Below, piece after piece: positions 59,580 through 64,000 of a stretch of DNA of 64,000 nt. The translations under genes were made by a program, and so were the position numbers. The notes below the pieces were generated by a model. It did not search any database, was not told the origin of the DNA, and worked only from the letters and a program-made list of their open reading frames with translations. The DNA is from Pseudodesulfovibrio thermohalotolerans (lineage in GTDB: Bacteria > Desulfobacterota > Desulfovibrionia > Desulfovibrionales > Desulfovibrionaceae): positions 2,435,501 to 2,499,500 of the forward strand of contig NZ_CP120635.1 of assembly GCF_021353295.2 (NCBI RefSeq), written 5' to 3'. The stretch's first letter is position 1; each line of letters opens with the position of its first letter.

Positions 59580-60461
59580 CTACAGTTCGAGCTCCATGCC
59601 CTCCCGGGCCAGCTCGAAACGCACGCCGCTCCCCTTCCATCTGGCCCGCAAACGGGCTTCAAGTTCGTCCAGGTCCTCGTCCGTGCGCTCCATGTCGTGA
59701 TGGGTCAACACGACAAGCCCGGCACCTGCGTCGCGGGCCATTTCCAGAGCGGAATCCATGGAGCCGTGCCCCCACCCCCGCTTAACGGCGAACTCCTCCG
59801 AGGTGTACTGGGCGTCCACCACAAGCAGATCAACGCCTCGCAAACGGTCGAGAATGGTCCGATTGCGCTGTTCCACCAGGGACGCATACATCTCGAAATC
59901 CCTGTCTTCCGGCGAGTAGATGTTGACGAACGGCTCATGGTCGCCGGTGAAAAACATGGATTTGCCGTCGCATTGCACCAGATAGCCGAAATTCGGCGCG
60001 GGGTGATTCATGAGCAGCGGAGAGACCCGGGCGAACCCCAGGTCAACGGTCTCGCCGTCGGCCAGAGTGCGGCATTCGAGATCGGCGGAAAGTTCGGCCG
60101 CTCGCACCGGGAAAAACGGGTATTCCATTTGCCGGTCCAGCACGGCCTCGATGCCGGTCATGTTCAGGGGATCGGCGGGACCGTAAAGGGTCACGCGGCG
60201 GCCGGGCAGGAAAAGCGGGAGAAAAAACGGCAACCCGGAGATATGATCCCAATGGAGATGGGTAATAAAAATATCGCAGGACGCGACCCCTTCGGCGACC
60301 AGCTCCCGTCCCAGCCCCCGGATGCCGGTTCCCGCGTCGAGGATGAGCAGCCCGCCGTGGTCCCCCCGCACCTCAATGCAGGTGGTGTTGCCTCCGTACC
60401 GGACGGTTTTCGGTCCGGGAACAGGCAGTGAGCCGCGCGTGCCTCGGAACCGAATACGCAT
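59580..60461 (-). CDS. MBL-fold metallohydrolase
   Basis: 293 aa. Opens with the RNase Z-like MRIRFRGTRGSLPVPGP, then FITHLHWDHISGLPFF metal motif near 84-99, later PAPNFGYLV, FTGDHEPF and VVLTHHDM. Relatives hydrolyse phosphodiesters or cyclic nucleotides. The start overlaps the HDOD stop by one base (TGATG). Substrate unknown; the HDOD and receiver neighbours suggest a signalling role. Confidence 0.88.
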   Translation of the reverse strand: MRIRFRGTRGSLPVPGPKTVRYGGNTTCIEVRGDHGGLLILDAGTGIRGLGRELVAEGVASCDIFITHLHWDHISGLPFFLPLFLPGRRVTLYGPADPLNMTGIEAVLDRQMEYPFFPVRAAELSADLECRTLADGETVDLGFARVSPLLMNHPAPNFGYLVQCDGKSMFFTGDHEPFVNIYSPEDRDFEMYASLVEQRNRTILDRLRGVDLLVVDAQYTSEEFAVKRGWGHGSMDSALEMARDAGAGLVVLTHHDMERTDEDLDELEARLRARWKGSGVRFELAREGMELEL

Positions 60462-61324
60462 CAGCGGGCCTCCCCAAGCTTGATGAAAATGCGTGCGTTC
60501 TCCACTTCCTCGCCCAGGGAAGGCAGATCCGCGACAAGCTCGTCCATGGTCACGCCGAAACGGTCGGCCACCCCGGGGGGCAGCGGCTCCACTTCGTAGT
60601 TTCCGGCCGAGCCGAAGGAAAGTTTCTTGCTTATCTGGTTGGCGGCGAACAGGCAGTCGTTGACCAGGGAATCCCCGCCATCGCCGAGGGAATGGTGGGT
60701 GGCGATGGCTTCCCGAAGTTCACCGGGCAGATGCCATTTCCCGGCCAGCAACCCGCCTATGTCGGCATGGGTAATCCCTATGGTCTTCAACTCGCAACGG
60801 TGCAGGACGGTGCCCGGCTCCGCGCATTCGCTGGCGATGGTCGCGTACTCGTCCGGCATATACAGGGCGAAGACAACCTTGCCGATATCGTGCAGCAGGC
60901 CCGCCGCGAAATAATCGGCCGCATCGTCGCGGGGAACGCCGAGCCTGCGGCCGAGCATGGAGGCGCAGGCGGCCACGGCCAGGGAATGAAGCCAGAACGC
61001 GCCCATATCCATCCGCCGGGACGCGGACTTGGGTATGGCCCCCACTGCGGCCAGCCCCAGGGCCACATTCTTGAGCGTGTTCAGCCCGAGATAGACACTG
61101 GCGTGACTGATGGATGAAATTTCGCGGGACAGCCCGAAAAAAGGAGAATTGACCAGACGCAGGATTTTGAGCGTGAAGACGGGGTCCAGCTTGATGACCT
61201 CAACCAGATCCTTTTGGGAACAGTTGATATCCCCGGCCAATTCCACGACCTGGTGCACGCTTTCGGGAAAGGCGGGCATCCTCTCCACGGCTTCAAGCAT
61301 TTTCCGTCTGACGTCGTCGTTCAT
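60461..61324 (-). CDS. HDOD domain protein
   Basis: 287 aa. HDOD domain (FPESVHQVVELAGDINCSQKDLVEVIKLDPVFTLKILRLVNSPFFG in blocks 15-60; later HDIGKVVFALYMPDEY). HDOD is an HD-like fold, often without nuclease activity, common in bacterial signalling proteins. Coupled by overlap to the MBL hydrolase gene. Confidence 0.92.
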   Translation of the reverse strand: MNDDVRRKMLEAVERMPAFPESVHQVVELAGDINCSQKDLVEVIKLDPVFTLKILRLVNSPFFGLSREISSISHASVYLGLNTLKNVALGLAAVGAIPKSASRRMDMGAFWLHSLAVAACASMLGRRLGVPRDDAADYFAAGLLHDIGKVVFALYMPDEYATIASECAEPGTVLHRCELKTIGITHADIGGLLAGKWHLPGELREAIATHHSLGDGGDSLVNDCLFAANQISKKLSFGSAGNYEVEPLPPGVADRFGVTMDELVADLPSLGEEVENARIFIKLGEAR

Positions 61325-61373
61325 GAATCCATCCGTCTTTGCCGGAGCGCTCCCAAGGCGCAGCCGACCGCAC

Positions 61374-63833
61374 TCAATCCATTCTAGAAACAGAACCTAT
61401 CCGCACTCCTATATCAGGAGTGTGCCTCTGGCAAGCAGAGCCCGCAACCCAAGGCGAAACCAACAACACGCCGTTCGAACCATCCCACCGACAAACCACC
61501 CGGCCATTCCGGGCCGTGGTCCAGACTCCGCCCTCCGCCGCCGCACAGGCCGCCTCCTTCACCACCCGGGCCGGAAACCCGTATCGGTTCATGAACCCGT
61601 TGGAACAGAGGATCGCCTCCGGCCCCACCGCCGCGTAAAAGCCTTTGACGAAGCTGCCCCGGCTACCGTGATGCGGGAGAACCAGAACCTCGGCCGACAG
61701 GTCCATCCCGCCGCCAAGCAGTTCGCGGATGCCCCTGCTTCCCACGTCCCCGGGCAGCAAGGCCAGGGGGCGTCCGTCACGTTCCAGGCGCAGGACGAGC
61801 GATCGCTCGTTGGCCCTGGTCTCATCACACCCTTCGCCCGGATGCAACACGACCATCCTCGCGCCGGACGCCAATTCCACCGAATCCCCGGTGGACAGAG
61901 CGACGGGGACCACTCCACTCCCGGGCAGGACCCGCCGCAAACGCTTGCCGGTCAGGCCTCGGGGCAACATGCCGTTCGTGTAGAACGCGCCCACGTCGAA
62001 ACGCTCGATGAAAAACGGCAGCCCATGGCTATGGTCCACATCCGGATGCGACAGGAATATGCCGTCCAGCCGGGGCGGCCTGCCTATGGTCAGGCTCGGC
62101 CCGACCACGGCCTCGCCCAGATCGAAGGTGGGCGATCCTCCGCCGGTGTCCACCAGCCAGCGATGCCCGCCGGGCAGGGACACGACAAGGGATTGACCAA
62201 GCCCCACGTCAAGCATGGCGAGGCTCGTCCGGTCGCGGCTGTCCTCGGCCATGACCTGAACATGGGGCGCAACGAGCAGAACAAAGCCGATCCCGGCGAG
62301 CAGGACCGGAACCCGCCGCCCGCGCAGGCAAACAGCCGCCGTCACCAGAAGCAGGGTAAAGCCGAGCAGCTCCGGCCACATGGGACGGAGGACGGCGAAG
62401 ACCGGCGTAAACCCGGCTCCCTGCGCCGCGTCGAGCAACAGGAGCAGCCCGTCCGCGATGCGGGCGGCCCACCCCAACAGGAGTGCTCCGGCCGGTGCTG
62501 TCCAGCCAAAAACGGTCAACAACATTCCAAGCAGTCCGAGGGGCATGACCGCGAACCCGAGCACCGGCAGCCAGATCAAATTGAGCAGGAGATTAGGGCA
62601 AAACGTGCCGAAATACACGGAAACCAGCGGCATGATGGCCACGGTGGCGCAGACGCTGACCGCGATCACGCCCGCCGCCCAATAAAACAGACGCGCCGGC
62701 AGACTGCGCCCGACGTAAAAGAGGGACCGGAAAAGAGGATAGAGCAGACCGATCCCGGCCACGGCGGCCAGGGACATCTGCAACCCGAGATCGAACGCGG
62801 ACAGAGGCGAGACGAAAATTATGGCCGCAAGGGCGAAGAACAGTCCGTCCATGAGCACCCTGCCCCGTCCCTGAAGCAGCAGGACTCCCCAGAAGCCGAA
62901 CATGACGGACGCCCGGATCAGCGAAGCGGACGGCTGACCGAGCCAGGCGTAGGCGAGAACCAGAGGCGCGGCCAGAAGCACGGCCAGCTTGGGACGCGGC
63001 AGATACAGCAGCAGGCCGGGCCATAACCGCCCGGCCAGCCAGGCCAAAGCAAACCCCATGGCGGCCACGAATCCAACATGCAGGCCGGACAGGGCCAGGG
63101 TATGGGCCAGTCCCGCACTTCGGGTGGCGTCCATGGTGGCCTGATCCAGACGCGAACGGTCGCCCGTGGTCAGCGCCAGTACCATGGCCCCGCCCCGTGT
63201 GTCCGGCAGGGTTCGGGCCACCAGCGCGCGCAGACCCGCCCGCATTCCGGCCAGGGACAGCGCGGGCCGTTCACCCCAGACAGGCTTGTTCCGGCTCACC
63301 GGCCAACCCCGCCAAAAAACGGATTGCCGTTGCCAGTACCATTCGAAATCCCACATCCCGGGGTTGCCGAAACTGCGCACCGGCACCACCCGGCACACGA
63401 CACGCGCACGCTGGCCGGGCAGAGGCGCGTAATTCGTGTTGCGAAGGGACAGGGCCACCCCGCCGGGCAGGGGCTCGCCCGGCTTGCCGTCCTCCCGGTC
63501 CAAAATCACCTGCTTCAGGATCACCCGCAACCGATTCCCGGTACGCGGCTCGGCCCTGTCCACCACCCCTTCCAGGACCACGGCTTTTCTGGCCGCCACC
63601 CGTTCGGGTATGGCGTCAGGCAGTGTAGGCGTCCGTTGTGAGGCATACGCGAAACCGAAAAACGCGCACAGGATCACAGCCCACACAGGCAACCGGCACG
63701 CCGATCCGCGCAACACGCTATCGGCCACGGCCAGCAGCGACAGGGCCGCGACGGCGGCAAGGGGAAAACGAATCCCCAGAATTCCTATGACAAAGGCAAG
63801 CAGATAGGTCTGCCACGGCAACAACCCCGGCAT
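61374..63833 (-). CDS. comEC: ComEC family DNA uptake channel
   Basis: 819 aa. N-terminal hydrophobic region with DUF4131, a competence membrane domain (LALSGLHVGFVAAMGFALAWL in two parts), several helices, and a C-terminal MBL domain (AMLDVGLGQSLVVSLPG, LSHPDVDHSHGLPFF, LVLPHHGSRGSF). ComEC moves single-stranded DNA across the inner membrane; the MBL part may degrade the non-entering strand. The ATG at 63833 is favoured because a terminator lies upstream at 63943-63975; GTG at 63866 is an alternative. Ribosome site weak. Confidence 0.9.
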   Translation of the reverse strand: MPGLLPWQTYLLAFVIGILGIRFPLAAVAALSLLAVADSVLRGSACRLPVWAVILCAFFGFAYASQRTPTLPDAIPERVAARKAVVLEGVVDRAEPRTGNRLRVILKQVILDREDGKPGEPLPGGVALSLRNTNYAPLPGQRARVVCRVVPVRSFGNPGMWDFEWYWQRQSVFWRGWPVSRNKPVWGERPALSLAGMRAGLRALVARTLPDTRGGAMVLALTTGDRSRLDQATMDATRSAGLAHTLALSGLHVGFVAAMGFALAWLAGRLWPGLLLYLPRPKLAVLLAAPLVLAYAWLGQPSASLIRASVMFGFWGVLLLQGRGRVLMDGLFFALAAIIFVSPLSAFDLGLQMSLAAVAGIGLLYPLFRSLFYVGRSLPARLFYWAAGVIAVSVCATVAIMPLVSVYFGTFCPNLLLNLIWLPVLGFAVMPLGLLGMLLTVFGWTAPAGALLLGWAARIADGLLLLLDAAQGAGFTPVFAVLRPMWPELLGFTLLLVTAAVCLRGRRVPVLLAGIGFVLLVAPHVQVMAEDSRDRTSLAMLDVGLGQSLVVSLPGGHRWLVDTGGGSPTFDLGEAVVGPSLTIGRPPRLDGIFLSHPDVDHSHGLPFFIERFDVGAFYTNGMLPRGLTGKRLRRVLPGSGVVPVALSTGDSVELASGARMVVLHPGEGCDETRANERSLVLRLERDGRPLALLPGDVGSRGIRELLGGGMDLSAEVLVLPHHGSRGSFVKGFYAAVGPEAILCSNGFMNRYGFPARVVKEAACAAAEGGVWTTARNGRVVCRWDGSNGVLLVSPWVAGSACQRHTPDIGVRIGSVSRMD

Positions 63834-63942
63834 CGACGCGTCGTATGTCCAGCAAGCATCCCTCACCCCCCTTCCGTTATCAGGAAGCCGCCCGTTGAGA
63901 AAGAGGCGGAATTCCTCCCGCTCCTCAACCAAAGACGCATAC

Positions 63943-63975
63943 AAAAAGGCCGGGATCATTGCTGACCCCGGCCTT
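63943..63975 (-). terminator. Terminator of a gene upstream of the window
   Basis: Arms AAGGCCGGG / CCCGGCCTT with minus-strand tail TTTTTG. It stops a leftward transcript entering from the right, supporting a comEC start downstream of it. Confidence 0.8.
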
Positions 63976-64000
63976 GCCTTCACATTATTACAACTTAACC

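Noticed and set aside
61110..63026. 638-codon open frame opposite comEC
   Set aside because: Gln/Pro/Arg-rich antisense artefact of a GC-rich gene.

Overview
The window is a 64 kb stretch of GC-rich Gram-negative chromosome. It most resembles a Desulfovibrio-type sulfate reducer (Desulfovibrionaceae, Pseudodesulfovibrio-like). The clues are a long (614 aa) UbiD plus UbiX, as used in futalosine-route menaquinone synthesis, an abundant-looking trimeric-type porin, a hemerythrin, a rhodanese/ferritin-like fusion, ECF transporter parts near a DUF4198 protein, a 662-aa U32 peptidase, and many sensory proteins. The assignment is inferred from gene content; no rRNA or sulfate-reduction gene is present to confirm it.

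Layout. 1-4.7 kb: end of cheV and an Hpt protein, then a ubiD operon read leftwards, a Cys-rich small protein and a hemerythrin. 4.7-7.6 kb: three lipoproteins, two of them paralogues, then a poorly coding stretch ending in tRNA-Arg(CCG). 7.7-12.5 kb: ubiX, a UPF0173 hydrolase, uvrC and the porin. 12.6-19.5 kb: hisD, purC, a 28-codon membrane peptide, rpsF-rpsR-rplI-dnaB behind a near-consensus promoter, a phenylacetate-CoA-ligase-type enzyme and a DUF456 protein. 19.7-30.3 kb: patatin, thrC, tlyA, a DMT exporter, rhodanese/ferritin fusion, ECF T and A components, a FadL-type porin, a DUF4198 protein and a BASS transporter. 30.7-36.8 kb: a 1141-aa hybrid histidine kinase, a solute-binding protein, then an AT-rich islet holding a frameshifted methyltransferase beside tRNA-Ser(GGA).

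36.9-43 kb: pyrK-pyrD, a U32 peptidase and a chemoreceptor. 43-53 kb: one long leftward run carB-purF-kdsD-ykgJ-mrcA-phzF-tautomerase, linking pyrimidine, purine, LPS and peptidoglycan synthesis. 53.2-64 kb: feoA with a Fur-box-like promoter, a DUF523/DUF1722 protein, a radical-SAM-like protein without the iron-sulfur cysteines, metG, a PSP1 protein, an HDOD-MBL-response-regulator cluster, and comEC.

Most of the window is core metabolism. The parts most worth a second look are the frameshifted methyltransferase islet at tRNA-Ser, the cysteine-less radical-SAM-like protein, the rhodanese/ferritin fusion, the ECF/DUF4198 metal-uptake neighbourhood, the duplicated lipoprotein pair, and a structured non-coding stretch upstream of ubiX. 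I found no CRISPR array, prophage, transposase or obvious defence system.
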